DNA from: Lachnospiraceae bacterium
GTDB taxonomy: Bacteria; Bacillota; Clostridia; Lachnospirales; Lachnospiraceae
Assembly: GCA_017468395.1 (NCBI GenBank)
Contig: JAFUIR010000002.1
Coordinates: 1-47,235 of the forward strand
DNA length: 47,235 nucleotides
Reading direction: 5' to 3'
The notes beneath the pieces are model-generated. The model was not told where the DNA came from. It searched no databases and worked only from the letters and a program-made list of their open reading frames with translations. Position numbers and translations under genes: made by a program. Positions 34,656-43,729 of this stretch are shown in pieces (position 1 is the stretch's first letter; each line of letters begins with the position of its first letter).

Positions 34656-35318
34656 TTACACTCTCTCCACTACCGTTTTGGTATCCTTTACAATGCAGTT
34701 TGCGGGATATACACCGCGAAGAGCCGTCAAAGGATATACGGAAGTGTTTTTGCCGATAACGGTACCCGGATTAATTACACTGCCGCAGCCCACATCTGCG
34801 CCATCTGCCAAGATACCACCAATTTTTCTAAGCCCTGTCTCATAATCCACATCTCCGTGAATCACTACCGCTTTTCCATCGGATTTTAAGTTGGAGCAAA
34901 TAGTACCGGCACCGGTATGCGCTTTATTACCCAAAACAGAATCTCCTATATAGTTGTAATGGGGAATCTGCACTTTATCAAGCAATACGCAATTTTTCAG
35001 TTCGGAAGAATTGCCGAGCACACAATTTTCTCCGGTAATCACGCTGCCGCGGATAAAGGCACCGGGACGCACTTCTGTACCGGAACCGATAATAGCAGGC
35101 GCCTCAATGGTGGCAGTAGGATAAATTTTTACATTCTCTCCCACCAAAACACCTTCTGCAATCAAAGTATATCCGGGAATCCCCTTTTCAATCAACTCCA
35201 AAATATAGTTCTTAATCTTGGGAAGCATTTCCCATGGATATTCGCTTTCCTCAAACAAAGATACCAGATATTCCGGCTGGGAAGCATAAAGTTCTTTTGT
35301 CTTTACTGATTTATTCAA
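34656..35318 (-). CDS. left-handed beta-helix acyltransferase, GlmU C-domain-like
   Basis: A 220-residue hexapeptide-repeat protein starting at a TTG eight bases after GGAGG; this overlaps the glmM stop by eight bases. Hexapeptide turns fill residues 50-210 (VLVGENVKIYPTATIEAPAI, IRGSVITGENCVLGNSSELK). The segment HYNYIGDSVLGNKAHTGAGT with LKSDGK resembles the acetyltransferase site of GlmU, where GlcN-1-P is acetylated by acetyl-CoA. The pyrophosphorylase half of GlmU is absent. Position directly after the GlmM gene supports acetylation of glucosamine-1-phosphate as its job. It could also serve a separate nucleotide-sugar pathway. Confidence 0.78.
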   Translation of the reverse strand: MNKSVKTKELYASQPEYLVSLFEESEYPWEMLPKIKNYILELIEKGIPGYTLIAEGVLVGENVKIYPTATIEAPAIIGSGTEVRPGAFIRGSVITGENCVLGNSSELKNCVLLDKVQIPHYNYIGDSVLGNKAHTGAGTICSNLKSDGKAVVIHGDVDYETGLRKIGGILADGADVGCGSVINPGTVIGKNTSVYPLTALRGVYPANCIVKDTKTVVERV

Positions 35319-36933
35319 CGCAGTGTCCTCCTTCAACAATTGCCTTTACAATCTTTTCCACATATTCCACACACTTTTCCTGTGTTTCGCTTTCCACCAT
35401 CACACGGATAACGGACTCCGTACCGCTTTGCCTAAGAAGAGCCCTACCCTTTTTGTTAATAAGTTTTTCCACTTCATCCTTGGCCTTAAGCACATTGGCA
35501 TCGGTCGCCACCGCCGCCTTATCCTTCACCCGTACATTTTGCTGGTACTGAGGATAAAATTTAATAGGCTCCACCAGTTTGGCAAGAGACATTTTGGAAT
35601 CACAAATTTCCTCTGCAAGCATGATGGCTGTCAAAATACCGTCGCCGGTAGTTGCGTATTTTTTCATAATAATGTGACCGGTCTGTTCTCCGCCGATAGC
35701 ATAATTATTACTTTGCATACACTCATATACAAAGCGGTCTCCCACCGTTGTCTGGACACACTTAATCCCGGCTTCCTCCAAACTTGCCACAAAACCGCTG
35801 TTAGACATAACCGTAGTTACTACTGTATCATCATTTAAAGTGCCTCGCATCTTCATGCGCTTCCCGAGAATGTAAATCATTGCATCCCCGTCCACCTCAT
35901 TACCATTCTCATCCACAGCAATACAACGGTCCGCATCGCCGTCAAAGGCAAAACCAAGGTCCAAATGCTTTTCCCGTACCAGTTTCTTTAACTTTTCAAC
36001 ATGGGTGGAACCACATTCTTCATTGACATTCAGTCCGTCCGGCTCATCGCCAATCACATAAATCTGGGCGCCCAGTGCACTAAAAACCGCTCCTGCAATA
36101 TTCCACGAAGCACCGTTGGCACAGTCCAAACCTATTTTTAACTTTTTGTATGAATTAGATGCCAGCGAAATCAGGTAACCGATGTAACGGTTTCTACCGG
36201 CAGAATAATCGTGAATGCAGCCGATTCTGGATTTTTGTGCCAGAGGCAAATCATCTCCCGTCACTCCCAGCATCTTTAAATCACCATCGATATATGCCTC
36301 AATCAAAGCAGTGGTGTCATCATCAAATTTTTCACCGTAAGCATTGATAATCTTAATTCCGTTGTCATAGTAGGGATTGTGGGAAGCCGTAATCATAATA
36401 CCACAGTCAAATTCATCCTTGCGTGTCACATAAGACACCCCCGGCGTGGTAATGACGTGAAGCATATAGGCATCCGCGCCGCTTGCGGTAATTCCTGCCA
36501 CAATGGAATACTCCAGCATATAACTGGAACGTCTGGTGTCCTTACCGATAACAATACGGGGACGGTAACCGGGCTTGGTACAGCCGGAAAGTTTGGACGC
36601 ATAATACCAGCCAAGGAAGCGCCCTACCCGGTATGCCTGCATGGAAGTCAAGGTTACATTTGCCTCCCCGCGGAAACCATCCGTACCAAAATACTTATTT
36701 GTTCTCGGCTCATTGGCCGCCCTGCGGTTAATTTCTATTTTATCAAGCAAAAGTTCATCTGTAGATACACTGAAAATTTCTGCAAGTTGTATTACTTTGT
36801 CAATCTGCGGAAGTGCCTGATCCATCTCCCACTTGGAAACGGATTGTCTGGAAACGCCAAGAGTTTCTGCCAACTGCTCTTGCGAAATATCGGCGGCATT
36901 TCTCAACTGTATGATTTTCTGGCCGATTGTCAT
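35311..36933 (-). CDS. glmM: XRE-type helix-turn-helix fused to phosphoglucosamine mutase GlmM
   Basis: A 540-residue two-part protein; the ATG ending at 36933 is chosen because GGAG lies seven bases before it. Residues 2-62 form a Cro/C1-type HTH (ISQEQLAETLGVSRQSVSKW is the recognition unit). From about residue 78 it is a full GlmM: TDGFRGEAN, the phosphoserine loop GIMITASHNPYYDNG (about 178), the metal loop FAFDGDADRCIAV (about 330), the sugar loop GGEQTGH and the phosphate loop LRQSGTESVIRVM. The fusion is in frame without any stop and the junction is short. It catalyses GlcN-6-P to GlcN-1-P; the HTH suggests direct control of transcription, perhaps its own operon. Confidence 0.92.
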   Translation of the reverse strand: MTIGQKIIQLRNAADISQEQLAETLGVSRQSVSKWEMDQALPQIDKVIQLAEIFSVSTDELLLDKIEINRRAANEPRTNKYFGTDGFRGEANVTLTSMQAYRVGRFLGWYYASKLSGCTKPGYRPRIVIGKDTRRSSYMLEYSIVAGITASGADAYMLHVITTPGVSYVTRKDEFDCGIMITASHNPYYDNGIKIINAYGEKFDDDTTALIEAYIDGDLKMLGVTGDDLPLAQKSRIGCIHDYSAGRNRYIGYLISLASNSYKKLKIGLDCANGASWNIAGAVFSALGAQIYVIGDEPDGLNVNEECGSTHVEKLKKLVREKHLDLGFAFDGDADRCIAVDENGNEVDGDAMIYILGKRMKMRGTLNDDTVVTTVMSNSGFVASLEEAGIKCVQTTVGDRFVYECMQSNNYAIGGEQTGHIIMKKYATTGDGILTAIMLAEEICDSKMSLAKLVEPIKFYPQYQQNVRVKDKAAVATDANVLKAKDEVEKLINKKGRALLRQSGTESVIRVMVESETQEKCVEYVEKIVKAIVEGGHCVE

Positions 36934-36979
36934 GTGCATTCTCCTTTATTTTATTTTGCACTACTCTTTTATGTGCCTT

Positions 36980-37045
36980 ATTATAACAACATATTCATTC
37001 CCTTTCAAGCAACTTTCACCCTCTTTTTTAGCAACTTATGGTTGC
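36980..37045 (-). promoter_or_regulatory. promoter and possible XRE operator before the HTH-glmM gene
   Basis: On the minus strand TTGAAA (37008-37003), 17 bases, TATAAT (36985-36980). Upstream lies the palindrome GCAACCATAAGTTGC (37045-37031), and a further AAGTTGC half-site abuts the -35. These repeated half-sites are candidate binding sites for the HTH of the gene product. Confidence 0.6.
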
Positions 37046-37075
37046 ATTTTGTGGCTTTTTTCTTTTTTAAACATT

Positions 37076-37112
37076 AAAAAACCTGCTTTTCGTTCTGAAA
37101 AGCAGGTTTTTT
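37076..37112. terminator. bidirectional terminator after the response regulator
   Basis: Long stem AAAAAACCTGCTTTT/AAAAGCAGGTTTTTT with a seven-base loop, giving U-runs on both strands. It ends the minus-strand response regulator transcript. Confidence 0.93.
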
Positions 37113-37161
37113 GCAAAGTTTGGTTGTCATTTCTTTTTCTTAAAAATCACTGGAAATACCA

Positions 37162-37923
37162 TCATTTTATGTGCTGTTTAATTGTTTCAATAATTGTGGA
37201 ACCCTTTGCAGGTTTTAGCAGATATCCCGCCGGATGAAGGTCCACAACAGCCTTAATATGCGCCGCATCTCTTACAGAAGTCAGGAAGATAACCGGAACA
37301 TCTTTAGCTTCTTCTATTTCCCTTATCATCTGCAAAGCCATTTTTCCATCACATATAGGCATCTCATAATCCAAAAGAATTACATCAGGCACTCTTTTCC
37401 CAATCATGGTCAGCGCTTTTACGGCGGACGTTGCCGTCAGCACATCATATTCGTCCTTTAAAAGTTCATTCAGGACACGAAGCTGCATGGAATTATCATC
37501 TATTGCCATGACACATTTTCTGTCGTACTGTGATTCCACAACAACTTTGTTATCCGCATCATATTTCAGTCCCAAAAGTCCGCAGATATTCTCCGTGATT
37601 TCTTCATTTGTGGCAGGAAACATTAACGCCTTGAACTTTTCAATCCCTTGTATTTCCTCTTCCGTCACATTTTCCCCCGGCGGTTCCAAACACATGAGAG
37701 GGACACTTGCATAGTCACTTCTTAATTCACTAAAAATATCGCTTCTTTCTTCGTCAACCCCAAGCAGACTAAAAAGAATAATATCCGGTTTACTTACAAT
37801 AAGCATATTTTTTAGTACGGATAAATCATCCGAGCAAATCTGCACGTTAAACATTTTCTCCAGATAACCGCTGACTTCTCCATATAATGCATTGAATTTT
37901 CCGATAAAAAAAACTTTTTTCAT
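37162..37923 (-). CDS. response regulator with two receiver domains, no output domain
   Basis: A 253-residue protein starting at the ATG ending 37923, seven bases after GGGAG. The C-terminal receiver (about 135-253) has all key residues: MAIDDN (acidic pair), VILLDYEMPICDG (phospho-accepting Asp), FLTSVRD (Thr/Ser) and LLKPAKG (Lys). The N-terminal part (1-125) has the fold pattern of a receiver (KVFFIGKF, DIILFSLLGVD, LEPPGE) but lacks the acidic pair and the Lys, so it is a degenerate receiver. No DNA-binding or enzymatic output is present, so it probably acts by protein contact, like CheY. It lies beside a chemoreceptor gene, transcribed in the same direction. Confidence 0.85.
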   Translation of the reverse strand: MKKVFFIGKFNALYGEVSGYLEKMFNVQICSDDLSVLKNMLIVSKPDIILFSLLGVDEERSDIFSELRSDYASVPLMCLEPPGENVTEEEIQGIEKFKALMFPATNEEITENICGLLGLKYDADNKVVVESQYDRKCVMAIDDNSMQLRVLNELLKDEYDVLTATSAVKALTMIGKRVPDVILLDYEMPICDGKMALQMIREIEEAKDVPVIFLTSVRDAAHIKAVVDLHPAGYLLKPAKGSTIIETIKQHIK

Positions 37924-38043
37924 TTGTATGCTCCCAATCATTCATACTTCACAGGAGCATTATACCACAAAAATGTAGTTATAGTACCACTAATTATGCT
38001 TTTTCACATATAACTTTGAAAAACCCACTGCAACATATGTTAA

Positions 38044-40095
38044 TCAGAAAGAAAAGCGCTGCAGAATTTTCTTAATGGACATTGCGTTTCCTTCATTTGT
38101 TTGTGCAATTTCGGCCAATTCTTCCGTTGTATGTCTGGTTTGCTCTACTTTCTCCATAATACCTTCCGTACTTGCATTTACACCTGAAGGCGTATTTTGT
38201 ACATTACTTATCTGGTTTTGAATACTTGAAACTGCCTGTACAAAAACATCGGAACATTCATTTACTTCTCCGATAACCTCCTGGATTTGCGCAATGGATG
38301 TATTATATTCATTGGTGGCCTGTACAAAATCTTCAAATTGGGTTTTAATATCGTTTTGCATAAAGTCTATAATGTTATCAAAACATTCTTGTACCCTTGC
38401 AATATTTTCCCGTGTTTCCACACAAATTGCCTGAATTGCGCTAACAGTCTGTGAAGAACTGTTTGCCAAATTACCGATTTCGCCTGCTACCACTGCAAAG
38501 CCTCTTCCCGCTTCACCGGCACGGGCAGCCTCAATAGACGCATTCAATGACAACAAATTGGTCTGACTTGTAATATCCAATATCTGTTTTGCCATTTCGT
38601 CAATTTGAGTCAGAGACTGCAAATTGACCATTGCTTCCTGTATTGCATTATGGTTTTCTGCAATTTTAACATTTGTATTGTCCAAAGAAGCACTGGCAAG
38701 TTCACGCATTTCAAGAACTTTATCCTTCAGTTCGATGCTCTTTGCGTTACCCATTTTTATTTTCGTTTCCACTTGGGCAACTACAGTTGCAATTTCACCG
38801 ATTTCATCGTCCACCTGCGCCACTGTGTCGTTAATTTGCTCCATTCTCTCCGAAAACTGTTCAGTAACTGTTGCGTTCTCTTCTACACAACGTATTAACA
38901 CTTCCGAAGAATCCGTCATCTTCATTGCCGATTTTGTCAAAGAATCCGAACAGTTGCCCAGAGTACCAATAATGTCATTAAAGGAATCATTTAAAGAATC
39001 TAAGGCTGTCGCAATCTGTCCCACTTCACTCTTACAGCCTATGTACTTATTAAGTTTTTCTTCTTTGGAAATTTTCAAATCCTTTAAGTTAAGTAACGCA
39101 TCCGTTACATTCGCCAAAGGCTTGGTACTAATATGAATAAAGAGCCATGATAATACACCAATCATCACGCAGGCAAAAAGACATATAATTCCCAATTCGC
39201 CCATGATATCATATACTTCAGCATACAAATTTTTCTCACTGTCTCTGGATACCACTGCCCAACCGTGCGCAGCATTATACTGATAGGAAACAGCAAACTT
39301 TTCTCCTGATTGGTCTTTGCACAGAATGTCACCACTTTCCTTTTCAGGATTTGTCATTATCGCCTCTATTACATTCAATAACATTTCATCTTCTATCTGC
39401 TTTGCTATCAATGTCTCATCGTCATCAAAGATATACATGGCTGATGCAACATTAATCATAGAGTACTTTGTGGTTTCATTTTCCTTATCTCTTAAATCAT
39501 TTAAAATTTCTTCCAGATTTTCCGCAAAAGGGCCACCGCCAACATAACCAAGTATTGTTTTTCCATCGGCATCATAAACGGGGCAATACATGGAAAGTGT
39601 CAATTTCTTAGACGCAGGTGATACAATGATTCCAGCATTATAAACACCATCTGCGCCCATCATTGAATTTTGAAGGGATTTTAAACCTTCTCCTTCACGG
39701 GTTGTAATACCAACTACAGCAGGATTCGAATGCGCAACAACATGCGTATTCCACTCTCCTATATACAATCCCTCCCAGTTATCCAGGCATTCATAATATT
39801 TTTCTGTAAATTCCTGTGCTTCTTTCTGCTTCGCCTCATCGGAGAGATTTTTCAAATAATCTGCCACCAAGGGATTCACACCATATTCCACAAGCAAATC
39901 TTCCTGATGGTCGACATACTCTTCAATTAATGTTGTCTGTGCATTCAGAGCCGATTTCATATTCTCCAACGCTGATTTTTTCATAAGCGCTGTCATTCCC
40001 GATTGTGCACTGAGATATAAACATGCAATGCAGGCAACGGTTACAATTGATATTACACAAGTAAGCACAGTTCTCATCTTTAGATTTTTAATCAT
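38044..40095 (-). CDS. methyl-accepting chemotaxis protein with extracellular Cache-type sensor
   Basis: A 683-residue chemoreceptor. First membrane segment about residues 8-28, then an extracellular ligand domain of about 270 residues with Cache features ([38 protein letters not shown], and a second lobe with [17 protein letters not shown]), a second membrane segment (about 300-322), a HAMP linker and a long coiled-coil signalling domain. The hairpin tip has [20 protein letters not shown], the conserved CheA/CheW contact. It presumably steers the flagella encoded in this window. The ligand cannot be told. GAGG lies eight bases before the ATG. Confidence 0.95.
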   Translation of the reverse strand: MIKNLKMRTVLTCVISIVTVACIACLYLSAQSGMTALMKKSALENMKSALNAQTTLIEEYVDHQEDLLVEYGVNPLVADYLKNLSDEAKQKEAQEFTEKYYECLDNWEGLYIGEWNTHVVAHSNPAVVGITTREGEGLKSLQNSMMGADGVYNAGIIVSPASKKLTLSMYCPVYDADGKTILGYVGGGPFAENLEEILNDLRDKENETTKYSMINVASAMYIFDDDETLIAKQIEDEMLLNVIEAIMTNPEKESGDILCKDQSGEKFAVSYQYNAAHGWAVVSRDSEKNLYAEVYDIMGELGIICLFACVMIGVLSWLFIHISTKPLANVTDALLNLKDLKISKEEKLNKYIGCKSEVGQIATALDSLNDSFNDIIGTLGNCSDSLTKSAMKMTDSSEVLIRCVEENATVTEQFSERMEQINDTVAQVDDEIGEIATVVAQVETKIKMGNAKSIELKDKVLEMRELASASLDNTNVKIAENHNAIQEAMVNLQSLTQIDEMAKQILDITSQTNLLSLNASIEAARAGEAGRGFAVVAGEIGNLANSSSQTVSAIQAICVETRENIARVQECFDNIIDFMQNDIKTQFEDFVQATNEYNTSIAQIQEVIGEVNECSDVFVQAVSSIQNQISNVQNTPSGVNASTEGIMEKVEQTRHTTEELAEIAQTNEGNAMSIKKILQRFSF

Positions 40096-40267
40096 ACCAT
40101 ATACCTCGCTAACTAATATTTGCCACCGCTATGATTTACTGATTAGTAACTATTGCATAGGCTATTTTTATTATAATAAAAACAAAGTATATAGTCTTTC
40201 ACTTTTACGCAATATATTATATAATCAAGACAGGTTTTGCATTTTATTAATTGGGAGGCAGCAACAT

Positions 40268-41479
40268 ATGAACCATACACCTATACCTTTTGAAACTGAC
40301 TTATCCTTATTCCATCAGGCTACCAAAATTCCTCTTTGCGTCTTTGACAATACCCCCAACGCATTATTACGTTATCCTCTCATCGAATCCATGACCTGCT
40401 CCCCCATAACGCTTACACAGTGTTGCACCTTATTAAAAAGTGCCGCCCTCTTTTTTCCGTTTCTTTTTGCTTCGGATAACTTCTTTTTTGCACTTCTTAA
40501 GTTAGATGCAAATACAAACGTTATGTTCGGTCCCGTTGCCTCTATGCCACTGGCATACAGAGACTTTTATGAGGCCAACAAAAACGACTGCGACCCAAAT
40601 GACCTTACTCATTTGTACCGTGTCATCCAGCAAAGCCCCCGCATATCCCTTACCCAATTTGCCGGTAACGTCTGCTTATTAGTCAAATTACTGGGGGGAA
40701 ATTCATTTTCTATTCAAGATATACTGTCAGACCATTTAAAAATCAAAAAAACTATACTACCACCCGAAAAATCTACAATTCAGGAGCCACATTTTACATC
40801 TGTCAATGAAGCTATTTCATTTGAAAAAACAATTTTATATCACATCCGTAGCGGAAACATAGATGAAATCAAAAAAATATTCAGAGAGCCGAATTTTTTT
40901 AATAATGCAGAACTTGTTTTTTCTTCTGCGGAAGATTATTATAAAATATTTTTTATATATGCGACACTTTGTTGTGTTGCCGCCCTCGAGGAAGGACTGG
41001 GCACCCCCAAAGCCTTCCCCATTTTTGATACATACATTTCCAAAATCCCAACCATCTCCTCCCAAGAGGAACTATCCGAACTATGTGCAAAAATCTCTTT
41101 AGAGTATTGCCAGCAGATAGTAGGTTTACATAAGTACCGGACAGACTCTGCCGTCATCACACAATGTTTGCAGTACATTCATGAGCATCTTTACTCCAAA
41201 ATAACTATTGACGACCTGGCAAACCACTGTAATTTGAGCAAACGAAGCATTACAAGACACTTTACAAACCATTTTCACACTTCCGTAGCTGCCTACATAC
41301 TGGACGAAAAATTAAAAGAATCGGCTTTTTTGCTTGAAAACTCCGGTTTTTCCCTTACTGAAATAAGTCACCAACTGGCTTTCTCATCCCAAAGCCATTT
41401 TTCTGTTGCCTTTAAGAAAAAATACTTTTATACACCGCAGCAATACAGAGACAAGGTGAAGCACCTCCAGATTGAGTGA
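40268..41479 (+). CDS. AraC-family transcriptional regulator
   Basis: A 403-residue DNA-binding protein. The ATG at 40268 follows GGGAGG; an upstream in-frame ATG at 40028 lies within the divergent chemoreceptor gene and is rejected. The last 100 residues are the double helix-turn-helix of AraC/XylS regulators (YSKITIDDLANHCNLSKRSI, then GFSLTEISHQLAFSSQSHFS and the closing FTPQQYR-like FYTPQQYRDK). The N-terminal 290 residues show no certain domain; segments such as PIPFETDLSLFHQATKIPLCVF resemble sensor domains of Lachnospiraceae AraC proteins. It is divergent from the chemoreceptor, the most likely target besides itself. Adjacent accessory DNA starts directly after its stop. Confidence 0.88.
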   Translation: MNHTPIPFETDLSLFHQATKIPLCVFDNTPNALLRYPLIESMTCSPITLTQCCTLLKSAALFFPFLFASDNFFFALLKLDANTNVMFGPVASMPLAYRDFYEANKNDCDPNDLTHLYRVIQQSPRISLTQFAGNVCLLVKLLGGNSFSIQDILSDHLKIKKTILPPEKSTIQEPHFTSVNEAISFEKTILYHIRSGNIDEIKKIFREPNFFNNAELVFSSAEDYYKIFFIYATLCCVAALEEGLGTPKAFPIFDTYISKIPTISSQEELSELCAKISLEYCQQIVGLHKYRTDSAVITQCLQYIHEHLYSKITIDDLANHCNLSKRSITRHFTNHFHTSVAAYILDEKLKESAFLLENSGFSLTEISHQLAFSSQSHFSVAFKKKYFYTPQQYRDKVKHLQIE

Positions 41480-41699
41480 TAACAGTTACCTTGCTCTTTT
41501 GATTTGCTTCTGGTATGTGGTTATCTTCTTTCTTGCTTGTAGCAAAGCGACTCGTCAGCCCTTTACTGGTCATTTGGAAATTTCCTTTACTTGATGTCAC
41601 ACTCTTTGAAGTAGCGCTGGGCTTTCTTTGTATCGTTGCACTTTTTCGTGCCGAATATTTACAATCCGTAATTTTGTATGTTTTACGGATTCCGTCCAA
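41476..41699 (-). pseudogene. degraded sequence with a copy of part of the ATPase gene
   Basis: The gap between the AraC stop and the ATPase stop has no intact gene. On the minus strand a frame opening at a TTG (41699) codes for a basic Ser/Thr/Lys-rich stretch ending in PEANQKSKVTVITQ. Bases 41476-41505 match 42155-42184 inside the ATPase gene at 29 of 30 positions in the same orientation. This looks like a leftover from a recombination or a second, lost ATPase gene; it is probably not a functional protein. Confidence 0.4.
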
Positions 41700-41703
41700 A
41701 TCC

Positions 41704-43500
41704 CTACAACGATTTCAAGTATTCCTCTACATTCAAATACCGAACACCCTCAACCTCTGCACTATCTCCTCGATAAACCACATATCGTCCTGTAATCTCG
41801 CCATATCTATGACTTGTCATAGCACACTTTTCTTCATTGGTAATATGACGATACTGCTCAGGAACTTGTTCCTTGCTGTACTTTACTTCATAGATTTGGC
41901 AAGTAAGCGTTTTCTGGTCAAATACAACCATATCAAATTCTCCGACTGTGAACTGCAACTTAAATACCTTTTTATCCGGTTTTGCAACCTTTGTTTCGAG
42001 TAAGATAATATCCTCCATCATTCTTCCACGGATTTCATTTAGCAGTCTTTCTAAAACGCGCTGTCTTTCCTGAATAGAGAGTTCTTGGAATTTTGCATCA
42101 AGAAGCAAATTTTCCACGATGGCATTTGCTTGTGCATATCTCATACCAGGCTGTGTGATAACAGTCACCTTGCTCTTTTGATTTACCTCCGGCAACGACT
42201 CAAGATCAATTTCCATTATTAAATCCAACAATGCCAGATACTCTTTAATCTGAATCATGTGACTATCCTCTATGTCAATGCTCTGTTCCTCTTTGTTGAG
42301 AATATCAAGCACCTGCATAATTCCGAATGTCACTGCATCCAAATCCATATGCTCTTTGATATTTATTGGATTCTCCCTATCTCTAAGCATATTTGCTGCT
42401 GTAACAGAAATATCATGAGACTTAAAAGTTCTTTCAACAACACTGCGCGTAAAGCTATGATTGATATTCTCTACCACTCGATTGATTACGTTTGTTAATT
42501 CTCCTCGCTCATACAAATCCAGCAACTGGCGGAAATGTCCGCCATACTGATACATCTTAAGCGAGTGCTGAATATTTTTCGCAATTGCAGTATCAATATA
42601 CTCTTCCGCTGTTTTGGAATTCGAAAATGTTGCATCTGCATTATAATTAGTTCCACCAAGACTCATTGTTCCGCCATAGCGAATATACTCATCGATGCCC
42701 TTTATTCCCAACACCTCTTCAAACTCACGATAAGGAATAAATGTAGTATGCAGCATAATGCATCTGTCATAAAGCTGTTCCTCTTTTGAAAATGCAAATC
42801 CCAAAGAGTCTGTTCCTGATAAAACAATCTTCATACCGCTACTTGCATAGATATCTGCAAAAATAGCCGCACCTTCAATGAAGTCCTCTATCAAGGTTAC
42901 TTCATCGATAAACACATATTTGAAACCTTTTTCTTCTAACAATCTAAGGTCAGCATCTACATCTGCCAATGTATCCTTAGTTTTCACCTGAATAAATGCA
43001 GCCTTCTTAAATTCTGCATCAGAAATTTCAGTAAGAATCTGACGAATCATCGTTGTTTTACCTGTTCGTCTCAGTCCATAGATAATAAACACCTTATCCT
43101 GCTGACTACCAAAGATGTATTCTCTAAGTTCTTTAATGCATTCTCTTTTTCTATATTTCTTTGTCAGAGCAATCTGTGATTTAAGCTGCTTTCCAACTCG
43201 TACTGTTGTTTTAAATACAAGTTTCTCCTCTTCTTCAATATCCGGCTCTTCTTCTGGAACTACCAACAGTTTCAATTCCTTTAACTGTTTTTCTAAGACT
43301 TTTCTCTTTTCAATCTGTGCTTTAAGTTCCGAAACTTCTGCAAAGTCCAAGTAGTTTTCCGTTCTCTTACCATTTATAGTTATTCTGTGGTAATAATACT
43401 CTTTATCTTTTATCTTTTTCTTTGTAATGCTGCCTTCAGGCAAAATCGCAATTTCTCGCTCCAGTTCTGCTATTTTATTCATTAATTCTTCCTGTCCCAT
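41704..43500 (-). CDS. AAA-type ATP-binding protein with N-terminal DUF6788-like region
   Basis: A 598-residue protein starting at the ATG ending 43500, seven bases after GGGAGG. Residues 1-75 carry a small motif (SITKKKIKDKEYYYHRITIN, LDFAEVSELKAQIEKR) of the kind found on accessory Firmicute proteins. The P-loop is YGLRRTGKTTMIRQIL (about 150-165); Walker B is KYVFIDEVTLIEDF, and VLSGTDSLGFAFSKEE is the sensor-1 Ser/Thr region. The C-terminal part includes a DUF4143-like segment with YEVKYSKEQVPEQY, a PD-(D/E)XK-like nuclease motif (F-D-M-V then E-V-K). Such ATPases are frequent on genomic islands and some act in defence or toxin systems, but this one is uncharacterised. A palindromic promoter suggests regulation. 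Confidence 0.8.
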   Translation of the reverse strand: MGQEELMNKIAELEREIAILPEGSITKKKIKDKEYYYHRITINGKRTENYLDFAEVSELKAQIEKRKVLEKQLKELKLLVVPEEEPDIEEEEKLVFKTTVRVGKQLKSQIALTKKYRKRECIKELREYIFGSQQDKVFIIYGLRRTGKTTMIRQILTEISDAEFKKAAFIQVKTKDTLADVDADLRLLEEKGFKYVFIDEVTLIEDFIEGAAIFADIYASSGMKIVLSGTDSLGFAFSKEEQLYDRCIMLHTTFIPYREFEEVLGIKGIDEYIRYGGTMSLGGTNYNADATFSNSKTAEEYIDTAIAKNIQHSLKMYQYGGHFRQLLDLYERGELTNVINRVVENINHSFTRSVVERTFKSHDISVTAANMLRDRENPINIKEHMDLDAVTFGIMQVLDILNKEEQSIDIEDSHMIQIKEYLALLDLIMEIDLESLPEVNQKSKVTVITQPGMRYAQANAIVENLLLDAKFQELSIQERQRVLERLLNEIRGRMMEDIILLETKVAKPDKKVFKLQFTVGEFDMVVFDQKTLTCQIYEVKYSKEQVPEQYRHITNEEKCAMTSHRYGEITGRYVVYRGDSAEVEGVRYLNVEEYLKSL

Positions 43501-43519
43501 AGCAACACCTCCCACACTC

Positions 43520-43575
43520 GTTATACCCATTATACCCACTCTCCTAATTAGAGTCAAGGGTATAATGAGTATAAC
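43520..43575 (-). promoter_or_regulatory. promoter of the ATPase gene inside an 18-bp inverted repeat
   Basis: Arms 43520-43537 and 43558-43575 match at 17 of 18 positions (GTTATACCCATTATACCC and its complement) around a 20-base centre. On the minus strand TTGACT (43557-43552), 17 bases and TATAAT (43534-43529) lie within the centre and one arm, so a protein bound to the arms would cover the promoter. Confidence 0.75.
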
Positions 43576-43616
43576 ACTTTTTACACAAATTCTTCTAACC
43601 CGCAAATTGCGGCATA

Positions 43617-43691
43617 TCATGATTTACCTCTGCCCGGTAATTGTGCTAATGCCGGCCAATATTCTTTTAAGAATTCGAGATTTGACTTCAT
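43617..43691 (-). pseudogene. N-terminal fragment resembling a type I restriction (HsdR/DUF4145) protein
   Basis: A 24-codon frame beginning MKSNLEFLKEYWPALAQL, a start typical of HsdR-like or DUF4145 helicase proteins, which then breaks off at a stop just before the ATPase promoter. It is taken as the leftover of a restriction gene lost from this island. The match is from memory of the family start and is short. Confidence 0.4.
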
Positions 43692-43729
43692 GGCAGCATC
43701 CTTTTTAGAAACTCAATTAATAACCATAC

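Noticed and set aside
40028-40267. 80-residue N-terminal extension of the AraC regulator
   Set aside because: It overlaps the start of the divergent chemoreceptor gene, and a GGGAGG site precedes the ATG at 40268.
40096-40267. Sigma-28 promoter for the chemoreceptor
   Set aside because: No TAAA-N15-GCCGATA match was found; the region is AT-rich with several weak -10-like sites on both strands.
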